From: Chamaea fasciata
Taxonomy: Eukaryota; Chordata; Aves; Passeriformes; Sylviidae
Assembly (NCBI GenBank): GCA_029207755.1
Contig: JARCOQ010000062.1
Coordinates: 248,001-312,000, forward strand
Length of the DNA stretch: 64,000 nucleotides
Direction of reading: 5' to 3'
Part shown: positions 1-11,490 of the stretch, piece by piece
Numbering within the stretch: the stretch's first letter is position 1
Layout of the letters: each line of letters opens with the position of its first letter
The notes under the pieces: model-generated
What the model saw: only the letters and a program-made list of their open reading frames with translations
The model's database searches: none
Told to the model about the DNA's origin: nothing
Translations under genes and position numbers: made by a program

Positions 1-1465
1 GGTTGGAAGGGTCATCCAGAGGGCAGATTTAGCTCAGGGCCTGTTGTTCAGGCCTTAGTCCTTCAGTATTTTGTGGTGCAAATCAATGCCCTGGAAAGCT
101 GGAAACAAATGAGTCCCTCTTGAGCACGTTTCAGAGCGGGAGCAGGATTAGCCCTGCAAGGCCGGGCTAGGGCCGAGAGCAGAGGGCCAGCAGGCTGCAT
201 TTGCCCAGAGGCAGCCGGCCAGACCAAGAAGGCCACTGGTGCCCAGGGCCTGAGGTGCCCGAGGCTGCCTCCCCGCTGTGCAGCTCTGCAGAGCCCGTGG
301 AGCGCAGGGTCCCGGGCAGCCAGGGCGGCCTGGCTGCCTTGGAGCATGAGGAGTGTCCCAGAGAAGCTGCGGCCCTTGGCTTTTTAACTGTTGCTCAGAG
401 TCTTGTCATTAGTCCACACTGTCTGACATGTTCTCCTTTCCTCTGGCATATTGAAGAGAGCTTTTTGAGAAAAGTGGCTGATGTAGCTTCTGCTGGTGCT
501 GGTGCTTCTGTCTGCAGATCAGGGGAGGTGGTTTGAACCAAGGACGGAGTCCGCAGTTAACACTGCAGTTTTGCCAAGCCAAGAAAACCATTCACAACTG
601 GGTGACCGATGCTGAGCCGCTTTGCTAGGTTTTGGAAAGTTATGACCTTAAAAAACCCAACAAATGTTCCTACATGAGGGTACCAGCAGTGTACTAAAGA
701 TCCCAACTTTTTCCACCTCTTTTCTGTGTCTTTGGTGTTTCTAAGTTCCCCATTCCCCAGCAGGAATGAAAGCATGTATGATAATGTGAGTGATTTGAGA
801 GCTCTGTGTTGTGCCCTGCCACATCAGCGTTGATGACAGGCTGGACATGGACAGGTGTGTCGAGTTCAATTCATCCCAGTTCTGTGCCAACAGCAGCCCC
901 AAGATGCCGAGAAGAACAAGGACGGTGGGTGGGTGTGCACGCACAGCCCTGTGGGCTGGCTGCTGTGTGGGCAGAAGGTTCTCAACAGCAGTACATCTTC
1001 ACTCCCCCAAGTGGGAAGAATCTATCAAATCTATATGAAATGAAAATATTTATGAAATTGCACTCAACGGTACATATTTATATGTATCATACATGTAATT
1101 TATAACATATAATGCTGCATATTATATATTTTTATATGCTATAATCAACAGAATATATCAAATATAGAGTTGATCTTTTCCTAAGCTATTGCCTGTGGGT
1201 CCTAGAGGCCATCTCCTAGTGTTCCTACATTTGTGCCTTCTGGTACTAGTTCTTATAGCAGCAACTCCCCTGGGAGTTCCTCCAGGGAACTTCACACCAA
1301 GGGCTTCCATCACTGTCGTGGCTGTGGGAACTTGTTGCTTGCCAGTTCTCCCCCAGAATCCTTGTGGATTCTGGGTCATGTCAGCACAAGTGTCCATGTG
1401 CTGGATTCTTGGAATCACTTGGTCCCTGTAGTGAGGGAACTCTGCTTGGAGCTGTTGGGCCAAAA
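1..1465. other. Unassigned sequence left of the first ERV
   Basis: I recognise no gene here. Open frames are short and unlike any family I know. About 1025-1165 is AT-rich with ATATAT runs. From 1160 to 1465 the sequence adjoins the broken 3' end of the ERV; a minus-strand open frame there (1158-1475) continues past the point where similarity to the other ERV copy stops, and I cannot say whether it is divergent retroviral or host sequence. Confidence 0.5.
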
Positions 1466-3860
1466 GGAAAAGCATCAGTAAAGCAAGGACTTGCTGACTG
1501 TTCGGGGGGAAAGGGAGGGGTAATGACTGAGGCAGGTTTGTCTTGGATGCTACCCAAGTTTTCTGCTTCTTGTACTGCCGGTTTTTTCACAGCTCCTTCA
1601 GTTATTGAGAAGATGTTACAATAATGTTCAATCTGAGCATGCCACTTTCTTACTGAGGCCGTCTGGGCCACCCCGTCAGCTGGGGGAGTCCCAGTAGTGA
1701 CTGACTTAAAAACTTGGAAATGCTCTCTCCAAACAACTGGTTGTTGTTGTACAATCTTCTCTACTTGTATGAGAGATAGGCTAACCACAAACAAGCCTTT
1801 TTCCCGGGCAATATACCTCTTTTCAGCATCTCTGAAACCATGGGAATAAAAACCAACAGGCCATGTTGGACCACCAGGACCCCACTGCCATATGTGTACT
1901 GACAACCCTGAGGAAGCAAATCCCCATTCCCCCTGGAAAGGATCTATAGGATGAATAGGGCCAAGGGCTTGGTGAGCAGTTGCTTCAAAAATCAGTAATT
2001 GCATTGCTTCTTCTTGAGGAGCAGTCCGTTCCCATTTTACCCCTTTTCTCAGGAAGTTATTAAGAGGTCTGGCAATTATAGAAAAATCTGGAATGGGTTT
2101 TCTCCAAAACACTAATAATCCCAAGGCATGCTGTAAATCTTTCCTGGACTCAGGCACTTTAATTTGATCTAAGGAGGTTAGGGTGCCAGGTGGGCTGCAT
2201 GTCATACCTCCTTTCCACCAGATACCCAAACATTTTACTTCTTGAGAAGGATTTTGTCTTTTCTCTGAGGGGATCTGCAAACCAAGGCTTTCTAAGTGGG
2301 AAATTATTTTCTGTTGAACGCCCCCCACTTGCTGTGTCTTATTGTTTAAAACTTTTGCTAGGGAGTGCTGTGGCTTGTTGCGCAAGGTTTGTGGAAGAGG
2401 AGGTGCGCTGGGTTGTTGGTTGGATGATTCCAACACAATGGGTTTGGGACAGGGCCAATTAGAAATTATTTTAGCCAATTTATCATAAGGCAAGTTATCC
2501 ATTGCTTCTGGTGGCACTCCCCTTTTCAGCCCTAGCGACCACAGTTGCTGCTGGCTGGAAATTTGTTTTCCCTTTTCTGATTTTTCATTAGGAGAGGCAA
2601 TGTGCCTGACTCCTCTGGGTTTTTCTGGTTTGTCCTCTGGGTACTTCACTGGTCCATATTTTCTACTGTAATTTACTAACTCCTCTGCTACCTCACTCCA
2701 TGTCCAAAGTTTATAACTGTTGTTAGATTGTGTCCTAGGAGTTGTAAAAGGTGAGGAGTCAGTGGAGTCAGTGGAACCAGTTTGATCTCTTGTGTGTCCG
2801 AGAAATCTTTCAAGTCTATCTACTGAAGCGATAGATGCTATTGTTTTTGGAAGAAAAATTGCTGTTGGTTTAAGAGACTCTGGCAAACCTCGAATGAGGG
2901 GGGTCATAATCTCAGGTTTGACAGGCTGTTGCATTGGTGACTCACAACCAGAGATTAATTTTCTTTCATGTATCATTTGCAAGCATGCAGCTTTGTGTAT
3001 GTTTTCTAGGAGTTGGTCTGAGGTGCCGACTATTGCCAGAGGGTCGCCCGTCTCTAGGGGATTTAACCCCCCTGCCCAGTGAGCTGCACGCTGTGTCAGG
3101 GACCATGGAGCATGTGTGTTTCCTGTTGTTAAGAAAACTCCATGTCCCCAGTAGCCACTTGCTTCTTGTTCACTTAATTTAATTTGGTCGCCCCCTGTGA
3201 GGGAAACTCTGAAAACATACTCCGTCTCTGATTCACTAGGGAGGCGGGAGTATTCTTTCTTTAATTTAGCTAATTCAGTGGCTGTGTATGGTATTTCTTT
3301 GGTGGTTATGTGGGGATCACCATCTTCTTCATTTATATAATTATATTCTGTTTTGATGAGAGGTCTCAAGTTGGAGCAACAGTGTTCCCCACAATTTTGC
3401 ATGTGTACTAATTCTTTCTGAGGGTATATTTGTTTCATGTTGTATGTCTCCTTTCCTTCTATTTTTCCTTCTGTGGGTGAATCTGCAGATTTTAAGTTTT
3501 TACTTCGCCCTTCTGCAAGGGAAATCTGCAGCAAATAATTCTGATTTCTTTCCTGTTCTAATTGTTTTTGCAAAGCTTCTACCAAATTCTGCAGGGATTC
3601 TATGACTGCTTTTTCTTCACTCACCCATTCAAAACGGGTTTCTATGGCTGCCGAAAGACAGGCCCCCAAAACTGAGCAAAGAATGGTTTTATTTCTGCCC
3701 AGTTTGTATCTAGCATCATGTTGCAAAGAATATATTCTATCTACAATGTTTTCAAAGTTACAACCAATTATTCTGTGCCCACCTTTCTCCGTCTGGAGAA
3801 GGTCTAGCACCATGTTTTGCTAGCCAAGCATAAAATGCATTCTTATCTTTTTCACTCATT
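1381..3860 (-). pseudogene. Fused gag-RT-RNase H frame of ERV copy A
   Basis: The gag start codon lies near 3860, but an extra base around codon 31 breaks the first frame. From about 3780 down to 1381 the frame is open for roughly 800 residues (open frame 1381-3813). It carries the gag coiled coil (rich in E/Q/L), the conserved gag block ending near the PSAP-type late motif, and then, without a stop, the RT thumb/connection (GLQIPSEK, LGIWWKGG) and the first RNase H strand (FTDA). The last ~30 residues are not retroviral by comparison with copy C. The fusion arises from an internal deletion and cannot encode a working protease or polymerase. Its openness could be recent age or chance. Confidence 0.8.
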
Positions 3861-4262
3861 TTGTGCAGGGACCAAAACCACTCTCAGGGAGGTACGCTTC
3901 AAGTTACACCAAAGGCACAGCTAAAACTGTGTTTCCCTTCGCTTCCCTGGAATGGGCGAGGAGACCAAAACTGCCTGGGAGGTTCACCTTAGTTACAAAT
4001 AGTTGTCTCCTCAAGGACACCAAGCAGCCCAAAACACACAAAAACTAACTACAGTTCCATCTTTTGCACAATGAGATCCTTTTGTGAAATCCTGATGAGA
4101 GGGAGTGCTATACGCCTGGGTGTATACAGTGTGCGGGAATTTTCCCTGGCCCCCCTTGCTTTCTAACAGCGCGCACTGAAGTGGCATGCTAGGTGCGGCT
4201 GAGACGAGGGTCCTTCCCCTGTTACAAGCTATACAGAACCCGCAACCCCTCTGTCCATCAAG

Positions 4263-4280
4263 ATCCTGTCCGTGACGCCA
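4263..4280 (-). other. Retroviral primer-binding site, probably tRNA-Ser
   Basis: On the minus strand an 18-base site starting TGGCGTCACGG follows the LTR edge after six bases. Its complement ends GTGACGCCA, which resembles the 3' end of a vertebrate serine tRNA as I remember it. The equivalent sites are 31278-31295 (copy B) and 63312-63329 (copy C, one base different). The tRNA identity is from memory; the site itself is clear from position. Confidence 0.65.
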
Positions 4281-4286
4281 ATTTAA

Positions 4287-5005
4287 TGTCACGATCCGCT
4301 CACACAAGCGGGGTTCGTGATGGTTCGTTTTAGGGATCTCAGAGCACAAAAGACACAGGGGGGGACAAACTCAGTTTACTCAATCACAAATGCACCTTTA
4401 TTTAGTGGCAACAAATGCCATAGTGGGGAGAGAAATAAAAAATAGTAAGAAAGAGAGAGAAAGAGGGGAAGGGGATTATAGCTATGAACGTGGAGGGTCG
4501 AGTCTTCGACGCCTAACGATGCCTATAGACGCGATCTTCTCCAGTGGGGTGATCACAAAAGTGAGCGGGGGTCTCCAGAGGTTTTATAGGTTGGTCGAGG
4601 CGGGAAGCAAAGCAAGGGGCACAGAGCCAAACTGGGAGCCAGCTGTGTAAAGGCTGAGTGCTCAGGAACAAGCTGCAAACCGTACCTCCAGTACGGACAG
4701 ACCAGTTTGGACAGGCAGCCTTGGCTCAGTCCGCTGTGACCAGTTCCATTGTTCTTGCACTCCGCTCTCATGGAGATGCATACCAGTCCTCAGAGACTTG
4801 GCAAGCGTTCCACCTCAGCCAGGCCAGGGGCTGCTTTCAGAGTCTGGGGTCTCAGTCCTCAATCATTGGAGACAGTCGTGAGGCATATCACATCCTTGGA
4901 CAGACTCTGACAGCTTCCTGTCATGGGCAGAGTGGGAGCTTCAGGCAAAAGCTTCATTTCTTCACTGGAGAAACTCCTGCTGAGTCATGAGGTGGAGAAA
5001 TGACA
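4287..5005 (-). repeat. 5' LTR of ERV copy A
   Basis: About 719 bp, TGTCA...TGACA ends on the minus strand. It matches the LTRs of copies B and C. It contains a TATA-like TATAAAA and an AATAAA polyadenylation signal before the gag leader. It has an extra short purine-rich GAAAGAGAGA tract (about 4448-4470) that copy B lacks. Confidence 0.8.
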
Positions 5006-5907
5006 CCCAACAGACACCATGGATCCTCAAACCCCTCCAGGATGCCTGACTTTTCAAATTCCATCTAAGAGAGGAGACTGGGAGTGGCTGGATCCAATCC
5101 TAGTCCCAGACTTTGTCAAAGGTTTACGTGTAAAAGACTGGACAGGTGGAATTGAACTGCAATGCAATTTGTCCCCCAGGATTACCGATCCAATACCAGA
5201 TATATTTCCATAAATACAGCTATGACTGATTCTGATCAGGATTAGACAGAAAGATTTATTTACACAACAGAGCAAATAGAAAAAAGAGAGTTATTTACTC
5301 CACAGTATAGGAGCTGTAACAATTATATAGAATATAGTGCTCTAGGAAGCAATTTTGAAGTAAACAGGGCCTTGTTGGACTTGTTTGAGCCCGTTCCAGG
5401 CAGAGCCTCCTGCTCCATGAGGAACTGCCTTTCCTGTGCCATGACCAGGGCAGGTCCCGCTGCAGGAAAAGCCCCAGGCCAGCCCCAACACAGTGAAGGG
5501 CTCGGGCACAAGTGCAGAGTGCCGTGCTGGGAGCTGTGCCAGGGAGAGCCCGAGGCACCAAAGGCACCTTGGCGGCAGCAGCTGCTTCCAGGCCATGGCC
5601 AGAAGCCTCCCTTGGCAGCCCGGCCTGCTGGCCCCCACTGCACAGCTGCTGCTTCAGGGCTCATTTCTGCCCGGGCTCTGCCCCAGCCCGCAGAGTGACA
5701 CCTCAGCCCTGACTCTGGCACAGCCGCTGTGCCTGAGCCCTGCAAAGCCTCAAGGTCACCTGCGCCTCCCTGGCTCTGGCAGCCCCTGGGGCAGGGGGGG
5801 AAAGGCCAGAGAAGGGGCTGGCTTTGGCTGCTGGATGTGGGCTCCAGCAGAGACAAGGAGGAGTCAAGGGAGTGGATGGAGTCCAGCCAGCAGCCCCTTC
5901 TCCCCAT
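5006..5907. other. Non-coding arm sequence flanking ERV A
   Basis: I see no gene. The stretch 5370-5900 is GC-rich and open in several frames on both strands; these read across the neighbouring CR1 and show no domain. The mirror is about 29680-30570. Confidence 0.5.
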
Positions 5908-6200
5908 GCAATCCTGGAATGGTTGGGATGGGAAGAGCTCTGCAGTGCTCATCTCATCCAAACGCCTGCGATGAGCAGGGACATCTTTCACCAGATCAGC
6001 TTGTTCAGAGCCCTGTTCCAGCTGGACTTGAATGTTTCCAGGGAGGGGGCATTGACCAGCTCTCTGGGAAAGCCTGTCCTGGTGGATCACCAGCCTCATG
6101 CTCAAAAATTTCTTCCTTATCTCTCCGCATCTGAACCTCCCTTCCTTCAGTTTAAAACCAGCACCCTTTGTCCTATTGGGACAGGCCCTCCTAAAACCTT
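5908..6200 (-). mobile_element. CR1 LINE 3' fragment
   Basis: Read on the minus strand, this resembles the CR1 segment downstream of the RT: a run through TTTTAAACTGAAGGAAGGGA, then AAGGAAGAAATTTTTGAGCA, then the segment ending with a GGATGAGATGAGCA-like motif. CR1 is the dominant avian LINE and is usually 5'-truncated, as here. The mirrored copy is at about 29380-29672. Confidence 0.75.
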
Positions 6201-7329
6201 TGTCCACCATTGCATTCCCAATGAGCCAGGTTTCCGTGGCAATTGCCAGGACAGGTGACCCAGGTGTGCTGTCCCAGGGAGGGTTGCCATGGAACCAGTG
6301 CCCAGCACTGCCCCTTTCTGCCTGGCTGAGCTGCCTTTGGCCCTGGCAGCGGCGTTTGCTGCTGGTTCCGCGGCGCCTGAGCAGCCGGCGCGGCACAGGG
6401 CAGGTGGCCGTGGCACAGCCCCCAGCAAGGGATCCCCTCTGGCTCTGGCCACTGACACCAGCCCTGGGCAAGGGGCCCAGGCACTGGGCTCAGGCCAGTG
6501 TCCATGGCCACAGCCCCTTGCCATGGCCCCGGGCAGCTTGGGATGATGATCCAGCCTCCCTCCTGGCCCAGGCCTGGGCTGCAGCGCCCTTCCCCACAGC
6601 CTGTGTGCACAGAAGCACTTCCAGGGCTCTCTGCATTTCCCTTGCCCTCACTCTTGCCTCACTCACACACCTCCCAACAACCCACCTGGAGCTTTGACTT
6701 GCAAGGAGTTCAAAGCTTGTCTGTCCTTGAGGAGTTGGTCTAATTCTGCCTCCAGCCGACTCTAAATTTTTGTTTATTGTACATCTTCGTTGGTGTCTAA
6801 AACATTCCTTGCATGGTTCTGCCTTGGGGAAGGGGAACCTCCTTGGTGACACCTTGGGCTTGCCACAAATTGAGGAGATTGTTTGGAACTTAGGAGGTTT
6901 TGATTGCTAAGAAAGGAAGAAAACCTCTCTTTGTCTGAGTGAACCCAGTTCTCTGAGCAAAGCAGGTCCCAGGTGAGTGAGGAGAGGCAGGATGGGGTTA
7001 GGGAATGTGGAGCATGGTTGTCCAAAGTGGATCAGACCTCAAGGCACAGCTCCTCTGACCAGGCCAGACTTCCTTAGGAGAGACCCTGGATCAGTATCAG
7101 TCACTTGAATGCTGCAATGACCTCTGCTCTCAAGAGAAAAATACCCCCTTTGAAAAGAAGAGTGTTGATTCCTTCGACGCTCTTTGAAATATTTCTCCAT
7201 AACTCTAGGAAAAAAGACTTCCTAAGGAACTGCACCAGGCCAGAAGGAAATCAAGGCACAGCCGTGGTTTGTCAGGACTTGCTTTCTCCTAATGAGCCCA
7301 GTGATGCATTTGGTGCTGAGCCCTGGAAC
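6201..7329. other. Non-coding arm sequence
   Basis: No gene recognised. 6250-6700 is GC-rich. 6780-7260 is a segment also found, more diverged, in the spacer (14195-15330) and mirrored at about 28320-28800 in the right arm. Confidence 0.5.
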
Positions 7330-8240
7330 CTCAGGGCCTGAGAAGAGATTCCACAAACCTTTCCAGGAGTCAAAGTCAGAGGAAAAACCCAAAGTGTCTG
7401 GAAGCATTAAAGGGTCACCCTGTGGTCCATCCCCAACACAGGTTCCTCATGGAGTCCTTGGAGGAGAGAACTGGAGGCCAGGATTGCACCAAAACCTCTC
7501 AGAGACTCAGTGTGGGAAGGAAAAACCCAAAGTACCTTAAACACCCTGAGTATCTCAAAGCATGAATGAGCCCCACTGAGTGTCAATGCACAGCTCTCAA
7601 GGGACTCCTTAAAGCAGATAATTGGGGCCATGATTGCACAAACCTCTCAGAGACTCAGTGGCAAAAAGAAGTGCTTAAATGTCCCCGATTACCTTGAAGC
7701 ATGAATGAGCTCCACCGAGTGTTGTTACTGAGTAAAAATCTCAAGGGACTGATTAGAGCAAATAATTGGAGGCCACGAGTGCACAAACCTCTCAGACTCA
7801 GTGTCAAAAAAAAGTCCTTGAATAAACCTTGAGTAGCTGGAATTACTGATGAGCCCCACTGAGTGCTTTTACTGATTGAGAATCTCAAAGGACTTGTTAA
7901 AGTAGATAATTTGGGCAACAATGGCACAAACCTTTCACAAAGTCAGTTTTAAAAGGGAAGCATCAAGTACCTTTAAAAACCTGAAGTGCTTTGAAGCATT
8001 AATGAGTGCACTGAGTGTCATTACTGACAAAGCCTCTCAAGGGACTAATTAAAGCAGATAACTGGAGGCCGTGATTGCACAAACCTCTCTGAGACTCCAA
8101 GGCAAAAGCAAAGCCCTAAGTCCTTTGAAAAGCCTGCAGTCCCTGGGAGCATTAAGGAGCCCCCAGGGCCATTCCTGACCAAGGCTCCCCAGGGACTCCT
8201 TCCAGCACATCCTTGAGGCCACTGGGATGGGAGGGGGATG
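7330..8240 (+). repeat. Degenerate tandem repeat, ~145-bp period (left arm)
   Basis: The phrase CACAAACCTYTC recurs at about 7340, 7485, 7640, 7785, 7925 and 8080. Each occurrence is followed by a variant of GAGACTCAGTG, an AAA-rich part, a GAAGCAT(G/T)AATGAG part and CTCAAGGGACT. Six to seven diverged units. The mirror is at 27339-28249. Confidence 0.75.
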
Positions 8241-8369
8241 CCGAGGGCAGGACAAGGGGCTGACAGTGCCCAGCCTTGCCGGGGCTGTGCCAGGAGGCCC
8301 CAGGGCCTCAGGACAAGGTGACTCCTCACGGCCCTTGGTGGCACAGAGGCTGCTGTGGCCCAGGGCACC

Positions 8370-8670
8370 AAGACTTGGCTTCTCTTTGTCCCCACGTGTC
8401 ATCACTGCCTGCAGTTCTCTGCTCTGGCTGGGGCCTGGGGACACTTTCTCTGTCGTGTCCCTCAGCGGGACCCAGTAAAACTTCAAGAAACTTTGGAGCT
8501 GGATTCTGACTTTGAATTCTTGAGAGGTTTCTCCAGCTCCCTCTCAGGGACTGATGTTCAGGGCCTCAGCACAAGCCTGGAGAGGGTCACTCAAGCCCTT
8601 GTGCCGTGTCTGTGCTGCTGAGCTGGGCCGGGCTCCTGGCACAGAGGCAGCTCCTGGCAAGGGCAGCGCT
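8370..8670 (+). repeat. Dispersed repeat shared with 40.7 kb
   Basis: This block (CACTTTCTC..., then AAACTTC.AGAAACTT..., TTGAGAGGTTT, and GTGCTGCTGAGCTGGGCC) recurs diverged at 40740-41030 and mirrored in the right arm at 26916-27212. I do not recognise the family; there is no coding capacity. Confidence 0.6.
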
Positions 8671-10024
8671 GCAGAGAGACAGCTCTGCCCAGGAGCAGCT
8701 CCTGTGCCCAGCCCAGCAGGGCTGGGACACTGCCTGCAGCCACCCCGGGCACAGCACACAGGCACAGAGGGCTTCAACTCAGCCTGGGCTGGCAGCACAG
8801 AGCAGAGCTCACTGAGGGCTCACTGGGGGACAAATCCTCGCAGCGTTAGGAAGAGTCACTCCCAGGCTGGGGGAAGAGAAGCTGCAGCTCCTGCAGGGAT
8901 CTCCTGAAGCTGGCACATCCCACAGCTTTAAGGCCCTTCCAGGAGGACTCTCAGCGTGGCTGCAGAGCAGGCATGTGGCCCCAGGGCAGGGCTGGGTGTC
9001 CCTGCTGCAGCCCCCGAGGCACAGCACAGGGCAGCTCCCTGTTGCCGGGCTCTGCTGCAGGGCTGAGCAGCCGGGGCTGCAGCCGGGGGTGCCCAGGGCT
9101 GTCGAGCAGAGCAGGGTCCTGCAGCCCAGGGCGCTGCGCTGGGCCAGGGACTCTGCTGCCTGCCAGGGACAGCTCTCAGCTGGCCCGGGGAGCTGCTGCC
9201 AGCGCTGGGGAGAAGCTGTGGGGGGAAGGAGCCACCCTGAGCAGGGCAGGTGCTGCTGCTGAGAGGGGCTGTGTGGGGCAGGGCTGCTCCCAGCTCCAGA
9301 CCAGCCTGGGCACAGCTCCGGAGGACACTTGCCAAAGGAAGCTAAGCCTGGTATTGCTGCAAAGACCAGGAGCTTTCCTGAGAGTGTTTTCAATTTCCTG
9401 CTTGGAGAAGGATGGGAAAGTTGGGGTGATGACAAAAACATTTTTGCTTTTGATGCATTTTTCATTTATTCGTAGCTCTGTCAACTACTATTATGTAGTT
9501 ATAAAACTATTATCTTTAATCAACTCTATTCAACTACTATGACTCTATTCAACTACTTTTATATACTTGTATTACTATAATCTTTCATTAACTCTACAAC
9601 ATTTCCTACCCTTTATCTTAGATTTTAGAACAATAAGCTTCAAAATATATTCCTGAAATACTGCCCAGTCTTATTGTCAGGAAGTGGACCTACAAGATGA
9701 ACATTTTGTTTTTAAACCAGAGTGTGAGCAGTCAGAAAAAAAAGTGGCACAAAGAAGCCCTTGGACCTACTCCAATGGGTTGACCCAGGGGTTTGTAGCT
9801 GTGGATACTGAATTTCCTATTCGATGTTTCTGTTAAATATCCTAATTAATCAACCTCTAATCAATTGTTGAAATCAGGGGCTGGGTGTTCCTCATTCCCA
9901 CTGAGACACCTGGAAGTTTCCAAGAAAGGTCTGGTTTTTACTTCACTGTGGTAACGCTGTTGCAAGGGTTTTTTTTCTCTTCTGATTATAGGCAAAAGAG
10001 GATGAGTGAAGCAGAACAGGAATT
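8671..10024. other. Non-coding arm sequence, GC-rich then AT-rich
   Basis: 8671-9330 is GC-rich and open in many frames with no recognisable protein. 9465-9600 is AT-rich with short repeats of CTATTCAACTACT. 9600-10000 shows nothing recognisable. The mirror is about 25560-26915. Confidence 0.5.
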
Positions 10025-10090
10025 GTAATCACAGAACCACAGAACATTCTGAGTTGAAAGGGACACCTAGGATCATCAGAGTCATGTTTA
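10025..10090 (-). mobile_element. CR1 terminal fragment (left arm)
   Basis: The strand as given reads AATCACAGAACCACAGAA, then GAGTTGAAAGGGACACCTA, the reverse complement of the typical extreme 3' end of avian CR1. Mirror at about 25496-25561. Confidence 0.6.
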
Positions 10091-11490
10091 ATCATGTACA
10101 GAGACTCCTGATTTGTAACTTTGGGTGGTCAGTCTCTCTGCTGGGAGCCTCCCAAAGGGCCTTCAGCCACTCCTCAGCCCTCAGCAGCAGCAGCAGCATC
10201 CCCTCTGCAGGGCCCAGCAGGGCTCTCCTGAGCTGCCCTTGCCCAGCTGCAGACAGACCCTGCCCCAGGCCGGGCCCTGCAGACAGGCAGGTTTCTGTAG
10301 GGCTGGGCCCAGGGCGCAGAGGGTGGGATGGGCTCTGTGAGCACTGGCAGGGACAAGGCTCCTCTCAGGAGGGAAATGTCCAGGCCCAGGGAGAGGCTCA
10401 GGGAAGGAGAGGGGGCTGAACAGAGCAGTGCTGGGGGCAGGAGGGCACTGTGGGTGTGTGGGAGGTGCTGTGCACAGCTGGGCACGGGAACACTGTCCTG
10501 AGTGCCTGGCTGTGTCTGCCCTGCCCTCCCAGGCACAGCCCCACAACATCTTCTCTTGGTTCTGCCCTCCCCTGGTACTGTCACTGTCATCTGGTGCTCT
10601 CAGGGAGGCTCTGGCATTTGCAGCAGCTGAGCCAGGCACTGCCCTTGGGATTCTTGCCAGGCAGCTGTGTCCATGGGAATGGGGTGTCCGAGCTTCCCTG
10701 TGAGCTGTGTGGCTGCGGGCAAAGCAGTCCATGGGAAAGGGGAATGAGCTGAGCCCCCTCCCTGAGATCCCATCGTGGGCACACCCGGGGATCTCCTTGC
10801 TGCATCCTTCCAAGCTCTGAGCTGCCCTCCTGCCTGCAGATCTGTGCCAGAGCCTCTGGCAGTTCCCTGAATGTGCCACGGGGAAGTGCAGAGATGCCAC
10901 AGCTGAGGAAATGCTGTTGGGTTTGCCAAGGGAGCTGTGAGTGTCCTTGGCAGAAGGGGGTGCTGAGGACCTTGCCCAGAGACCTTTGGAGAGGGTGAGA
11001 CATTCAGGGATCCCTCTGCTCTGGGCAAGGTCTGGTGCAGCAGAAATGCTGGGGATTTCTGACCTCAGAGAACCAGGAATGATGTGTGGGCAGGAAAATA
11101 ATGCCTATAATTCCTTCCTGTTCTCCATGCCCTTTAGAAGTGGGAGTGAAGATGGCAACAAGCCTTTCTGCATTAGGAGTGATTCCACTGACAAATCCTG
11201 AATATCCAGGCTTGTCCCTCTGCCACATGGCCAAAAACCCAGGGCAGCGGGGCAGGGACGGCTCCTGGAGAGCCCCCATGCACAGGCCTGGCTGCTCCTG
11301 GCACACTCAGGCAGCACAACTGGAGCTCAGGCAGGGACCTGGGTGAAGGTTTTCCCAGAGCAGGAACAAGGGTGGGTGAATCACAGTGGGACAGTCCACA
11401 GGGAATGAGCCATGTTTGGCTCAAAGCAGCCTGTCCTGACTTGTCACTATCCTTTATCCGTGAACACGTCCCCATGTGCAGCCACAGCAA
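10091..11490. other. Non-coding sequence upstream of the left OR pseudogene
   Basis: GC-rich, with a short CAG run near 10185-10200. No gene recognised; the open frames mirror exactly in the right arm (24096-25495) but carry no known domain. Confidence 0.5.

Larger units (their letters stand above)
1466..5005 (-). mobile_element. ERV copy A, 3'-truncated and internally deleted
   Basis: A minus-strand provirus remnant: 5' LTR (4287-5005), primer-binding site (4263-4280), leader, gag, then RT/RNase H sequence. It is the same family as copy B (30571-32907) and copy C (57801 to window end). Relative to copy C about 1 kb is missing at 2315-2330, joining gag directly to the RT thumb region; the end of gag, the protease and most of RT are gone. 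Similarity ends near 1466, just after the RNase H start (FTDA), so integrase, env and the 3' LTR are absent. Its position mirrors copy B in the inverted duplication, so one insertion probably predates the duplication. Confidence 0.85.

Noticed and set aside
1158..1475. 105-residue minus-strand frame next to ERV A, considered as env or pol continuation
   Set aside because: It does not match the equivalent part of copy C and shows no retroviral motif.
5323..6471. 382-residue minus-strand open frame (and its mirror at 29109-30284)
   Set aside because: It reads straight across a CR1 3' fragment and GC-rich sequence, has overlapping frames on both strands and no recognisable domain.
7330..8240. 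Regularly spaced repeats considered as a CRISPR array
   Set aside because: Units diverge along their whole length with no identical short repeats and unique spacers, and the genome is a bird's.
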